Translations under genes and position numbers: made by a program
The notes under the pieces: model-generated
What the model was told of the DNA's origin: nothing
Database searches by the model: none
Seen by the model: only the letters and a program-made list of their open reading frames with translations
NCBI RefSeq assembly: GCF_003859795.1
Contig: NZ_RQYI01000001.1
Span: 165,748-229,747 of the forward strand
Source of the DNA: Alloprevotella sp. OH1205_COT-284
GTDB lineage: Bacteria > Bacteroidota > Bacteroidia > Bacteroidales > Bacteroidaceae
DNA length: 64,000 nucleotides
Reading direction: 5' to 3'
Shown: piece by piece, positions 50,515 through 59,758 of the stretch
Numbering within the stretch: position 1 is the stretch's first letter
How the letters are laid out: every line of letters starts with the position of its first letter

Positions 50515-51537
50515 CTAAAAATCAACGTAGTTTTGCTGCACCACCGGGCTTTTCCAGTGGCGAAATTCCACGCCGTAATGCCATTCGCGCTCGAAACGAA
50601 ATTCCGACGGCATTTCGGGAGCCGCCACGCCATTTCCCAAAATCACTTTCGACTGCTCCTCCCACGCTTCGTCCCACAAGTCGCGCTCGATGAACGACTG
50701 CAAGGTGGCGAGTCCGCCCTCCACAAAAAGCGATTGGATTTTTTCGCGACGGAGCGATTCAAGCAATTCGTCGATGTCGGCATAGGCTTGAAAACCGGCA
50801 TCGAGCGCACGCTCGTCCACACTGCCCAACACGCACTTCAAGGGAGAACGTCCCGCCCAATGGCGCACATTGAGCGAGGGGAGGTCGAGCTGAAAGGTGC
50901 GACGGCCGACAAGAATGGCCTGATGCGCCGCACGAAAATGGTGTACGCGCATCATGGTGCAGCGAGTAGACAGCCGTGCCGGCGTACCAATGGGAAGATC
51001 TTGTTCGTCGAGCTTGCGCCTGCGGTCGATGAAACCGTCGGCACTGACAGCCCATTTAAGCGTGATAAACGGACGGCGCAGCGTATTGACACAGAAAAAA
51101 TGGCGATTCAGATAAATGCACTCCTCGCGCAACACTCCCACAACGACTTCCACTCCGGCTTCGCGCATGCGGCTGATGCCGCGACCGCCCACTTTGCTGA
51201 AAGGATCCACACACCCTACGACACAACGACGCACGCCGCTGCGAATGATCAGTTCGCAACAAGGGGGAGTGCGTCCGTGATGAGAGCAGGGTTCGAGGCT
51301 GACATAGATCGTGGCCTCCGGCAGCAAATGCCGATCCGAGAGTTTGACACTGCGAAAGGCATTCACCTCGGCATGCGCTTCTCCGGCGCGCACATGATAA
51401 CCCTCACCCAATATGCGCGAAACGCCGTCGGCCGTATGAACGATGACGGCACCGACCATAGGGTTGGGAGCAGTGGTGAGTTCGCCGTTGCGAGCAAGTT
51501 CAAGACAGCGACGCATCCAAATTTCATGATTAGGCAT
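50515..51537 (-). CDS. ribD: Bifunctional riboflavin biosynthesis deaminase/reductase
   Basis: Deaminates and then reduces the pyrimidine intermediate of riboflavin synthesis. It is 340 residues from the ATG at 51537 (MPNHEIWMRRCLELA). The N-terminal zinc deaminase has HAE (55-57) and PCSHHGRTPPC (83-93) supplying the Cys ligands, plus APNPMVGAVIV. The C-terminal reductase (from about 145) has TLKWAVSADGFID, ILVGRRTFQLDLPSL and VEGGLATLQSFI. The frame is open upstream to 51645, but without family support. No FMN riboswitch or other rib genes are nearby. Confidence 0.95.
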   Translation of the reverse strand: MPNHEIWMRRCLELARNGELTTAPNPMVGAVIVHTADGVSRILGEGYHVRAGEAHAEVNAFRSVKLSDRHLLPEATIYVSLEPCSHHGRTPPCCELIIRSGVRRCVVGCVDPFSKVGGRGISRMREAGVEVVVGVLREECIYLNRHFFCVNTLRRPFITLKWAVSADGFIDRRRKLDEQDLPIGTPARLSTRCTMMRVHHFRAAHQAILVGRRTFQLDLPSLNVRHWAGRSPLKCVLGSVDERALDAGFQAYADIDELLESLRREKIQSLFVEGGLATLQSFIERDLWDEAWEEQSKVILGNGVAAPEMPSEFRFEREWHYGVEFRHWKSPVVQQNYVDF

Positions 51538-51651
51538 GACAATGTGTTTTGTGTGAGAAAAGAGGGGAGGAGAAAGAGGGTGGGGCAACGAAGAGAGGAG
51601 GGCACAACTCCTGCTTTCGGCAGCGGCCGTGGGCGCGCCTCTCATGCCGGC

Positions 51652-53802
51652 TCATCGCTTTTTGATGAAGAGCAAAAACTCTTGTTTCTGCGGCTGCGTT
51701 TGTCGGGATACTTTGAGCGTAAAGGGTGTTCCGGCTTCAAATTGGGTGATCGAAAATTCTATTTTTTCGTCGTTGGCCGTTCCGTCGGCCATGATTTCTC
51801 CCCGCTTTCTTACTTCCCAGTGTTGGAAAATGGGCGGTGCTCCCGTTTGCGAAACGGCCGTGATTTGATAGTTTCCGTTGCCGCGTATCTTTCCCGTGAG
51901 GTCGAAACTTTCGGTCACCGGCTCGACCTTGTCGGCAAGCGTGCGATGCTTGCCCACATATTCGCCCAAGGCGGCGTAGGCCGAATAATCGGGGTAGATG
52001 TAAATGGGCAGCGACACGCGTCGTCCGCTCAGCGTGGCGGCATGAAACAGTTCTTCGTCTTCCACCGTCACTTGTCCGTCGTAGCGCGCCGAATGCCGTG
52101 TGGGGTGCGTGCCGTCGGTCGTATAGACAATGACCCCTTCCTCCATGGCGGAAGCAAGTTCGAAAGACGTGGTTTTGTCGGCATTGGTCGTCTTGTTCAC
52201 GATGCGCGGTTCGGGCACGCGGTAGTGTACGTCGAGCGCATCAAGACGACGATAATTGTAAGCATTGCTTTTCGAAAAACGTTCCCACGAACGCCGCCCT
52301 TCATTGATCCAGCAGATTTCGCTCAATGCCACTAAGCGTGGGAAAAGAAGATATTCGGCATATCGCTCACTTCTGTTCTCGTCGAGCACATCGATCTCCT
52401 GCAATTTCCGTCCGTGTATGAATTGGTCGCTCCAATAGCAGGCCTGCGCTCCGAGCACGGTGGCTGCTTCGCTGTAATCGTTGAGCGGCATTGAATACAC
52501 CTTTTCGAGCGAAATCGGCGGCATCCATGTCGCGGCCTGCACCTCGCCCGGTGTTTTCTGTTCCGGAAAATCGAAATACAGATGTGTCGCCGGCGTCAAA
52601 ACGGCTTTATGGCCGGTTTTGACGGCCTGTATCGTGTCGTTCACCTGATGCCAAAAGAGGGCAATGACCGGTTCGGCCACCTCGCCCCTCATGATGACTT
52701 CCTCCCAGCCCATGCAGGTGCGTTGTTTTTCTTTCATCATGCGGGCAACGCGGTTGGTCAGCCACCCTTGCAGTCCGTCGGGCTTTTCGATCCCTTCGCG
52801 TTTCATCACCGCTTGGCAGTGCGGGCAAGCCGCCCAACGATCGTAAACGGCTTCGTCGCCACCGATGTGAATGATGGGTGAGGGAAACAGTTCCACAACT
52901 TCATTCAGCACATCGCGCAAAAAATCAAACGAACTTTCTTTGCCGACACAGAGCAGGTCGCGACTGATGAAATGCTGCACCGGAACCTCGTGGCGTTCTC
53001 CCGTACACGACAGCCAAGGATAAGCCGCTATGGCCGACAAGATATGCGCCGGAAATTCTATTTCGGGAATAATCTCCACGCCGCGCACTCCGGCATAAGC
53101 AATGAGCTCTCTCATCTCCTCTTGCGTGTAAAATCCGCCGAGGCGATGCTCTTTTGCTCCTGCCCACGCCCCGACTTGCGTCAGCAGCGGATACTTCTTG
53201 ATTTCGAGCCTCCACCCCGAATCGTCGATCAGGTGCATTTGCAGTTTGTTCAACTTATAGTGCGCCATGAGGTCAATGACGCGCTTCACGAAGTCCGTGT
53301 CATAAAAATAGCGCGCCACGTCGATCATCAATCCGCGCCACGGACGATTGGGCGCATCGGCAATGTCTACGGCCGGCACCGTCCAGCGTGTCTGCGGCTG
53401 CAAACGGCTGTCATAGATGTTGGGCGGCAAAAGTTGCAGCAACGTCTGTATGCCGTAAAAAGCTCCTGCGGCATCGGCTCCGACTACCGTCACCCTTCGT
53501 GCATTCACATCGAGGCGATAGCTCTCGCTTTTCCCGATTTTGGGGTCGATCCGCATCACAATCCCTTTCTCGCCGCCGACTTTGAGGGGCAGCGTATATC
53601 CTGTGGAACGACGAACCAAATCGCGCAGATAAATTGCCTGCGGTTCCAGCGATGCGTCAAAAGAAATCGGTGTCTTGGGCGACAACACAAATTCCGTTTC
53701 TTGTTTCACCACCACCTTTTGAGGCATGGGCAAGAGGGCAAGTTCCCGTGCCGAAACGCCCAAGGCAAAAAGGAACAAGAGAGAAAGAAGTGTCTTTTTC
53801 AT
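51652..53802 (-). CDS. Exported GH20 beta-N-acetylhexosaminidase, copy 1
   Basis: 716 residues from the ATG at 53802 (MKKTLLSLLFLFALGVSA, signal peptide). Domain order: GH20 N-terminal alpha/beta domain (LALLPMPQKVVVK to about 130), TIM barrel with RPWRGLMIDVARYFYDTDFV, MHLIDDSGWRLEIKKYP and the catalytic Asp-Glu pair in IHIGGDEAVYDRW (about 313-314), then a chitobiase-type C-terminal domain (VIVYTTDGTHPT) and a terminal beta region. It removes terminal GlcNAc/GalNAc from glycans, probably host glycoproteins, in the periplasm or outside. Own promoter. Confidence 0.94.
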   Translation of the reverse strand: MKKTLLSLLFLFALGVSARELALLPMPQKVVVKQETEFVLSPKTPISFDASLEPQAIYLRDLVRRSTGYTLPLKVGGEKGIVMRIDPKIGKSESYRLDVNARRVTVVGADAAGAFYGIQTLLQLLPPNIYDSRLQPQTRWTVPAVDIADAPNRPWRGLMIDVARYFYDTDFVKRVIDLMAHYKLNKLQMHLIDDSGWRLEIKKYPLLTQVGAWAGAKEHRLGGFYTQEEMRELIAYAGVRGVEIIPEIEFPAHILSAIAAYPWLSCTGERHEVPVQHFISRDLLCVGKESSFDFLRDVLNEVVELFPSPIIHIGGDEAVYDRWAACPHCQAVMKREGIEKPDGLQGWLTNRVARMMKEKQRTCMGWEEVIMRGEVAEPVIALFWHQVNDTIQAVKTGHKAVLTPATHLYFDFPEQKTPGEVQAATWMPPISLEKVYSMPLNDYSEAATVLGAQACYWSDQFIHGRKLQEIDVLDENRSERYAEYLLFPRLVALSEICWINEGRRSWERFSKSNAYNYRRLDALDVHYRVPEPRIVNKTTNADKTTSFELASAMEEGVIVYTTDGTHPTRHSARYDGQVTVEDEELFHAATLSGRRVSLPIYIYPDYSAYAALGEYVGKHRTLADKVEPVTESFDLTGKIRGNGNYQITAVSQTGAPPIFQHWEVRKRGEIMADGTANDEKIEFSITQFEAGTPFTLKVSRQTQPQKQEFLLFIKKR

Positions 53803-53823
53803 AAAAAGATATTTATTTGACGA

Positions 53824-53855
53824 CAAAGATACATCATTATTTTTGATCATGCAAA
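53824..53855 (-). promoter_or_regulatory. Promoter of GH20 copy 1
   Basis: Minus strand TTTG (53852-53855), 20 nt, TATCTTTG (53824-53831), 21 nt from the ATG. Confidence 0.82.
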
Positions 53856-54059
53856 GCACCCTCTTCTTCCTTGCCCGCAGAAAAGTCCGGCATGCTTTTC
53901 GTCACTGCATCACACCTAAATCTTACAAGGGCTTTCCGCCGTCATTTGAAACAAGGATTTGTAGGCCGGGAGGGTGGGAAAGGGATTTGCCCTACCAAAT
54001 AAAAATAGAAATGTCGCTCAATGTCGGGAGTCTTCAATACACAGAAACGAGAACGGACG

Positions 54060-54570
54060 GGAGCTTTCGGAATTTAGCTCAGAGGTGGGAATTTCTACCT
54101 CCAAGGTAAGAATTTCTTCCTCCTATCTGCGCACGGAAATGCTGCAATCTCGCGCGCACGCGCGTATCCCTATACCTTATATTTTGCTTTCACTGCCTTC
54201 GCAAATCAACACAAATGCCTGATTGTTAGTTTGTTTCGTGCGAAGGCAAGTGAAGGCAAAATGAAAAGTTGCTTTTCAAGTCGTTGAAGACCAATATGTT
54301 GGGAGGGATTTTTGCTTTCACAACCTTGAAAACGGCGTTTTTTGCACTGCGGCAGTGAAAGGAGGTGAAAGCAAAACGGTGATTTTGCCTTCACCGAGAG
54401 TTTTTGATTTACAGGCCGTTACAAATTCTTCCGAAAGTTTGCCTTCACTTGCCTTCGCATGAAACTCGCTAATGCTCAATGAGATAAGTGTTTTGGTGAA
54501 GGCAAAACGGCAAAAAACAAAATTATGAGGTGGAAACCGGCGAAAAAGGGCGGTTTCATCGAAGACGCGA
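54060..54570 (-). repeat. Family A intergenic element, copy 2
   Basis: Inverted relative to copy 1. Right edge CGATGAAACCGCC (read on the minus strand, near 54547-54560), then TTTGCCGTTTTGCCTTCACC, iterons in both orientations (for example 54240-54260 plus doublet, 54312-54321 minus, 54365-54376 plus, 54382-54393 minus, 54439-54456 minus doublet, 54496-54507 plus), an alternating CGCGCGCACGCGCG tract at 54152-54165, and 21-nt units GCTCAGAGGTGGGAATTTCT and CCTCCAAGGTAAGAATTTCT from 54075. Confidence 0.8.
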
Positions 54571-54765
54571 CGGCGAAAGGCTCATCGCCCTTTCTGTCTT
54601 TGGAGTTTTTTGTGAAACTGTTGCTGTTTCGCTTTTGTCATTTCCCCCTTTCTTCGTATCTTTACCCTGTGGAAAACTCTTCCAAAGTGCTTTCTGTGCT
54701 TTTCCTCTCATTTATCCGTATGAATAAACAAAAGTCGTCCTTTTAATGATTTTCTTATCTCGGAG

Positions 54766-54798
54766 TTTGGGAGAGTCCGAATAAATTCTATACCTTTG
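54766..54798 (+). promoter_or_regulatory. Promoter of T9SS cargo gene at 54837
   Basis: TTTG (54766-54769), 21 nt, TACCTTTG (54791-54798), 38 nt before the ATG. Confidence 0.82.
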
Positions 54799-54836
54799 CA
54801 AAAATAACATTACTCGTAACTTTTAATCAATAAAAA

Positions 54837-55493
54837 ATGAAGAAAACTTTACTTACTCTTTTCGTGGCTGCAATGGCCACTGTCGGTGTCAATGCACAGA
54901 ATTTAGTGAAAAATGGCGACTTTGAAGCATGGGAGAACGATCTGCCCACCGAATGGGCACCCAAGGACAAAACTGATGCACCAACTGCCACTAACATTGT
55001 TGCCAAAGTGGTGGAAGCCGGACGCTCCGGAAAAGCCGTTGAAATTTCTGACTCGAAGTACAAAGACAACTACCAAAACACTCGCCTGTCCCAAAAGGTG
55101 GAATTGGAAGCCGGTGAATATGTCATCACTTTTTATGCCAAAGGAGCAGTTGAAGGAAAAAAGGCCGTTGCAGGTTATGCTACGGAATTGAAAGCTTCCG
55201 GTTATAAATATGGTAAAAAAATAGATTTGTCTACTACGGAATGGACAAAAATAACCATGGAGTTCAAATTGACCGAGAAAAAAGAAATTTGGGTGCTCGC
55301 ACGCAATGATAAAAGCAGTGGAGGCTCTATTTTTGTAGATGATTTTACCCTTTCGAAGAAAGCACCTACCGCCATCGAAAAGGCTGAAACCCGTAAGGGT
55401 GTCGATGTGATCTTCGACCTCTCCGGTCGTCGTGTTCAAAAAGCCGAAAACGGCATCTTCATCATCAACGGCGTGAAGCGTGTGGTGAAGTAA
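54837..55493 (+). CDS. Secreted carbohydrate-binding-like protein with T9SS tail
   Basis: 218 residues: signal peptide (MKKTLLTLFVAAMATVGVNAQ), a jelly-roll domain of the CBM4/9 type (NLVKNGDFEAWENDLPTEW to GGSIFVDDFTLSK, residues 22-178) and a short C-terminal tail (IFDLSGRRVQKAENGIFIING then basic end) of the Prevotella-type T9SS sorting sequence. No catalytic motif. It lies directly upstream of a GH20 enzyme and may help hold or recognise glycans at the surface. Separate promoter and terminator. Confidence 0.82.
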   Translation: MKKTLLTLFVAAMATVGVNAQNLVKNGDFEAWENDLPTEWAPKDKTDAPTATNIVAKVVEAGRSGKAVEISDSKYKDNYQNTRLSQKVELEAGEYVITFYAKGAVEGKKAVAGYATELKASGYKYGKKIDLSTTEWTKITMEFKLTEKKEIWVLARNDKSSGGSIFVDDFTLSKKAPTAIEKAETRKGVDVIFDLSGRRVQKAENGIFIINGVKRVVK

Positions 55494-55520
55494 ACACCCT
55501 TTGTCCGATATGGATACACA

Positions 55521-55560
55521 AATTCCCCGCAAAGTCCTCATGACTTTGCGGGGAATTTCA
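55521..55560 (+). terminator. Terminator between T9SS cargo and GH20 copy 2
   Basis: Perfect 16-bp stem AATTCCCCGCAAAGTC/GACTTTGCGGGGAATT, loop CTCAT. The T-rich tail runs into the -7 box TATCTTTG of the next gene. Confidence 0.8.
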
Positions 55561-55568
55561 TATCTTTG
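55561..55568 (+). promoter_or_regulatory. -7 element for GH20 copy 2
   Basis: TATCTTTG, 29 nt before the ATG at 55598, immediately after the terminator stem. Confidence 0.5.
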
Positions 55569-55597
55569 CCCAAGTGTATAACCTTTTTGATAGAAAT

Positions 55598-57979
55598 ATG
55601 AAAAACAAAAGCATTTTTCTTACGTTGCTTTTGGGCGTTTCGACATTGCTCCCCGCTTTGGCGCAATCGTCGGCCGATTTCAATGTCGTGCCACGTCCGC
55701 AGCACATCCGTCCATTTTCCGGCAAAGGAAAGTTCGTGCTCAACGCCAAAACCGTTATTGTGAGCGGCCACAGCGAGTCTGCCCGACGCAATGCCCGTTT
55801 TCTCCGTCAGTATCTGTCGGAGCGCATCGGCCATGAGTTGCGCATCGTCGGCAAAACACCTTCCGCCAATGCCATTATTCTGACCGATGATTTGCGTCAC
55901 GACAATCCCGAAGCCTATCGCATCGTTGTCGATGCCGATTTCGTGCAAATCAGCGGTGCGACATCCGCCGGTACGTTCTACGGCATTCAGACCCTGCGCA
56001 AATCGTTGCCCTCCCGTCGAACCAATGCTACCTCTTCTGCCGCTCATGTCGATATTGCGGCCGTTGAAATCGACGATGCTCCGCGCTTTGCCTATCGGGG
56101 GCTGCATTTGGATGTTTCGCGCCATTTCATGCCGGCCGACAGCATCCGCCGCTTCATCGACATGCTCGCCCTGCACAACGTCAATCGTTTTCACTGGCAC
56201 CTGACCGACGACCAGGGTTGGCGCATCGAAATCAAACAATATCCTCGTCTTACCAAAGTGGGGAGTCAGCGTGCCGAAACGGTCATCGGTCGCAATACCG
56301 ACCAATTCGACGGCGTGCCCCATGGAGGTTTCTACACGCGAAGAGAATGTGAAGACATCGTGAAGTATGCCGCGGAGCGCAACATCACCATCGTTCCCGA
56401 AATCGATTTGCCCGGCCACATGCTCGGTGCGTTGGCCGCCTATCCCGAACTCGGTTGCACGGGCGGCCCCTATAAAGTGTGGGGACGTTGGGGCGTTAGC
56501 GACGACGTGTTGTGTGCCGGCAATCCGAAAACCTACGAATTCATCGCCAGAGTGCTCAACGAGATCGTGAGCATCTTCCCCTCCGAATACATTCACATCG
56601 GTGGCGACGAATGTCCCAAAACGCGCTGGAAAACCTGTGAGAAATGTCAGGCCATGATTGAGAAAAACGGGCTTCATGCTGCCGACGGACACACCGCCGA
56701 GGAGCGTTTGCAAAGCCACGTCATCGGGCATGCCGCCGCCGTCCTGGCGAGTCATGGCCGCAAAATGATCGGTTGGGACGAAATTCTCGAAGGCGGTTTG
56801 CCGGCGGGAGCCACCGTGATGTCATGGCGCGGCGAAGAGGGTGGGTTGAAAGCTGCCCGACTCGGTCACGATGCCATTATGACCCCCAACACCTACCTCT
56901 ATTTCGACTACTATCAGTCTAAAAACTCCAACCGCGATCCGCTTGCTTTCGGAGGATACGTCCCCCTCGAACGTGTCTACGGCTACGAACCCATTTCGGC
57001 TTCCACACCCAAGGAGATCGCAACTCACATTATCGGCGTGCAGGCCAATCTCTGGACGGAATATATGAAAACCTATCGACAGGTCGAATACATGGCACTG
57101 CCTCGTTTGGCGGCTTTGTCCGAAGTGCAATGGCGGCAGCCCGAAACGAAAGACTACGACGCCTTTCTTCATCGCTTGCTCAAACTCTTCGAGCTTTATC
57201 GGGAGAAAGACTACAATTTCGCCAAAAACGCCTATGATGTCAAGGCCTCTTACCAACATGATGCGCAACGCGGCATCGTGGCCGTTCTTTCAACCATAGA
57301 CAACGCTGAGATACGCTACACCCTCAATGGCGAGCAGCCCACCCTGAGCAGTCCGCGCTATGTAGAACCGATTGTCATCGCTTCCGACACACGGCTGCGT
57401 TTCGCTCCTTTCCGTCAAGAATGGGATGAGGCTTCGGGAGATGTCACCGAAACCGCCGGGCGCGGATATGTCGATGGCGAAGACTTCAATTTCTCGCTCT
57501 CAACGGCCAAGCCCATTCGCCTGCTGCAAGGCACCAACAAACAATATGCGTTTGGCGGTGCGTCCGCCTTGTCGGACGGATTGCAAGCCTCCAACACCAA
57601 CTTCCAAAGCGGGCTTTGGATCGGCTTCAACAACGAAGACATGGAGGCCGTCATCGATTTGGGCACGCCTACGTCCGTGAGCAGCGTTTCGTTCAACACC
57701 TGCGTAGACAAAGGCTGTTGGATTTACGATGCCCGGCGTGTCGTGATTGCCGTTTCCGACGATGGCGAAACATTCACGTCTGTCGTGACGAAAGAATACC
57801 CGGCCTTGAAAGAGAGCGACCCAAATGGCGTGACGCCTCACACCTACTTGTTGCCACAGGGAACGCAGGCGCGCTACCTCAAAGTGTTGGCCGAACCCGA
57901 GAAGTTCATTCCCGATTGGCACGAGGGAGCCAAAGGAAAGCGTGGATTCCTCTTTGTCGATGAAATCGTCGTGAAATGA
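55598..57979 (+). CDS. Exported GH20 beta-N-acetylhexosaminidase, copy 2, with F5/8-type C-terminal domain
   Basis: 793 residues, signal peptide (MKNKSIFLTLLLGVSTLLPALAQ). GH20 N-terminal domain (FNVVPRPQHIRPFSG), TIM barrel with FHWHLTDDQGWRIEIKQYP and the catalytic pair in IHIGGDECPKTRW (Asp336-Glu337), a chitobiase-like domain (IRYTLNGEQPTLSSPRYVEP) and a discoidin-like region (about 645-793; LQASNTNFQSGLWIGFNN, AVIDLGTPTSVSSVSFNT). Paralogue of the enzyme at 51.7-53.8 kb but more like the ExoI-type of Bacteroides. Probably cleaves terminal GlcNAc from host glycans. Confidence 0.95.
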   Translation: MKNKSIFLTLLLGVSTLLPALAQSSADFNVVPRPQHIRPFSGKGKFVLNAKTVIVSGHSESARRNARFLRQYLSERIGHELRIVGKTPSANAIILTDDLRHDNPEAYRIVVDADFVQISGATSAGTFYGIQTLRKSLPSRRTNATSSAAHVDIAAVEIDDAPRFAYRGLHLDVSRHFMPADSIRRFIDMLALHNVNRFHWHLTDDQGWRIEIKQYPRLTKVGSQRAETVIGRNTDQFDGVPHGGFYTRRECEDIVKYAAERNITIVPEIDLPGHMLGALAAYPELGCTGGPYKVWGRWGVSDDVLCAGNPKTYEFIARVLNEIVSIFPSEYIHIGGDECPKTRWKTCEKCQAMIEKNGLHAADGHTAEERLQSHVIGHAAAVLASHGRKMIGWDEILEGGLPAGATVMSWRGEEGGLKAARLGHDAIMTPNTYLYFDYYQSKNSNRDPLAFGGYVPLERVYGYEPISASTPKEIATHIIGVQANLWTEYMKTYRQVEYMALPRLAALSEVQWRQPETKDYDAFLHRLLKLFELYREKDYNFAKNAYDVKASYQHDAQRGIVAVLSTIDNAEIRYTLNGEQPTLSSPRYVEPIVIASDTRLRFAPFRQEWDEASGDVTETAGRGYVDGEDFNFSLSTAKPIRLLQGTNKQYAFGGASALSDGLQASNTNFQSGLWIGFNNEDMEAVIDLGTPTSVSSVSFNTCVDKGCWIYDARRVVIAVSDDGETFTSVVTKEYPALKESDPNGVTPHTYLLPQGTQARYLKVLAEPEKFIPDWHEGAKGKRGFLFVDEIVVK

Positions 57980-58296
57980 CGGTTTCAACGATAGATGTGA
58001 AACGGGATTTCCTCGCAGTTTATTAGAATACATGCAACGTGAGCTTGACATAAGAGCTTGATCTTACCCCCTCCCCCTTATTTTACCCGGTGTCTGTGTG
58101 TTGATAAGAGAGGAGAAGATTTGAGCCACTTTCTTATGCAAGGCTCACGTTGCAACCATATGACAACAACGCCTCGCAGCTCTTTCGCCGATTTTGAAAT
58201 TTGTATCTTCCGCAAATGGAGAATCGCACAAAATTGTGAAAAGTAGGGAAATCCGCTTGAAAAGAATAGGTCGGAAGAAACATCAAAAGGAAAGTT
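57980..58296. other. Gap with a 12-nt perfect inverted repeat
   Basis: No gene. TGCAACGTGAGC at about 58033-58044 is the exact reverse complement of GCTCACGTTGCA at about 58143-58154, 98 nt apart, with further pairable words between (CATAAGAG and TTATGCAAGG region). It may fold as one RNA or mark an element end. Confidence 0.5.
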
Positions 58297-58851
58297 ATGT
58301 CAAAATCAACAGTAAAGAAACTCCTTCAATCCATGCCGAAAGAGGAGATTATCGCCATGGTGCTTGAAATGTATTCCGCTCGCAAGGAAGCCAAGGAGTA
58401 TTTGGAATTTTACGCAATGCCTGACGAGCAAGGAAAACTCGAAGAATACAAGAATATTATTCGTGAAGAGTTTTATCCCCAAAGACGGCGAGAGCCTCAG
58501 ACACGCTTCTCCGTTTGCAGAAAAGCTGTGGCTGACTTCAAAAAACTAAAACCGTCGGCAGATGCGATTGCCGAACTGATGGTGTCGTATATGGAATGGG
58601 CTACCAAGTTCACATACGATTATGGCGATATGTGGGAGCAATATTACAATTCGGTTGAAATCAACTTCGACCAAACGATCAATTTTATTATCACCAACGA
58701 CTTATGGGCGAAATACGAAACAAGGCTCGTGAAATGTGTGAAATGGGCTTCGAATAGCGGCTATGGCTTTGCGGATTACATAGCCGAAATATATGAGATC
58801 GGCAAGGCGAAAGCTCAATCGCTTGCACCGAAAGATCCTACAATAACGTAA
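58297..58851 (+). CDS. DUF6155 family protein
   Basis: 184 residues, cytoplasmic, all-helical look. The opening MSKSTVKKLLQSMPKEEIIAMVLEMYS followed by KEYLEFYAMPDEQGKLEEYK matches the DUF6155 pattern as I know it. Family function unknown. Noticeably lower G+C and different codon use from neighbours, isolated between repeats, so possibly acquired by transfer. No promoter seen. Confidence 0.75.
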   Translation: MSKSTVKKLLQSMPKEEIIAMVLEMYSARKEAKEYLEFYAMPDEQGKLEEYKNIIREEFYPQRRREPQTRFSVCRKAVADFKKLKPSADAIAELMVSYMEWATKFTYDYGDMWEQYYNSVEINFDQTINFIITNDLWAKYETRLVKCVKWASNSGYGFADYIAEIYEIGKAKAQSLAPKDPTIT

Positions 58852-58926
58852 GTTCGGACATCAGCGCAGCCAAGAAGCAAACCGAACGTGAATTGCTTGC
58901 TTGTTTCGGGCAGTATCGGTCAAAAC

Positions 58927-58972
58927 ACGAAACACCGGAAAGTGGCGTGAGCCGCTTCCCGGTGTGTTTCGT
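58927..58972 (+). terminator. Imperfect hairpin after DUF6155 gene
   Basis: ACGAAACACCGGAA pairs with TTCCCGGTGTGTTTCGT with small bulges; no T-run. Its role is uncertain. Confidence 0.4.
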
Positions 58973-59146
58973 CATGTCCCGTCGGACTTGTGTGTTTGAG
59001 AGAGAACTGAAACCAAAAGTTCAGAGAGGGGGTGTTTTAATATGAAGCAAAGTTGTTATACTTTCTTTTGGGAAATGATAGAGCTTTCGCCCGTTTGCCG
59101 AAGCGATTTTGTCGCTTTTGTTGTCGGTCTTTTATTGTTTGTCTTT

Positions 59147-59668
59147 TTATTGTCCGTCTTTGGTGGTCAGTGTGTCTTGTGTGACGGCCATTTTCATGTG
59201 TTCCCGTGCTTGCCGATAGGGAGCTTCGGGATGTATGAGTGACGATTCGGAAGGTTTGTTTTGGTGGGCTTCCGTTCCGAATACGATGGAGGTTTGGGTG
59301 GTCTGTACGGCGGTTTGTCGTGCCGATCCGATCACGAGCACCACAACGGCCACTGCGGCCACCGATCGCCACAAGGGGCGCAGACGTTCGTTCCAAGTCA
59401 TCTTTATGGCTTTCACGTGGATGGCGGGCATATGGCCCTCGGCTTCGAGGCGTGCCCGAAGGCGACGATCGAATTCCTCGTCGAGCGGGGTTGCCGTTTT
59501 CGCTTCCGACTGATAGGCGAAGAGCGGCGCATATTGCTCCAAATGTCGGGGCAGGCTGCTTTGGCGGAAGAAAGAACGGAGAATGTCTTCTTCCGCATTC
59601 GAAGTCTCGGCTTCGAAGTAGCGTGCGATGAGTTGTTCGATATATTTGTAGTCCATAAAGTTCGTCAT
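59147..59668 (-). CDS. Single-pass membrane protein, candidate anti-sigma partner
   Basis: 173 residues. N-terminal cytoplasmic helical part (YIEQLIARYFEAETSNAEED, EEDILRSFF), one membrane segment (LWRSVAAVAVVVLVIGSA, about 100-117) and a short extracytoplasmic tail. Layout and position, 90 bp downstream of an ECF sigma gene, fit an anti-sigma factor, but no ZAS zinc motif or FecR domain is visible, so this is inference from context. Confidence 0.6.
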   Translation of the reverse strand: MTNFMDYKYIEQLIARYFEAETSNAEEDILRSFFRQSSLPRHLEQYAPLFAYQSEAKTATPLDEEFDRRLRARLEAEGHMPAIHVKAIKMTWNERLRPLWRSVAAVAVVVLVIGSARQTAVQTTQTSIVFGTEAHQNKPSESSLIHPEAPYRQAREHMKMAVTQDTLTTKDGQ

Positions 59669-59758
59669 TTGCGGTGTGTCGTGTCTGCCTTGTGCGGTGT
59701 TTTGCAGGAGAATGCGACGCTTCGGCGAAGTTGTTTTCGTTCGTGCCGATGAAGGTTT

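Noticed and set aside
50515..52335. 600-codon plus-strand frame across ribD and GH20 copy 1
   Set aside because: Antisense to two enzymes with intact active sites; no signal, domain or promoter.
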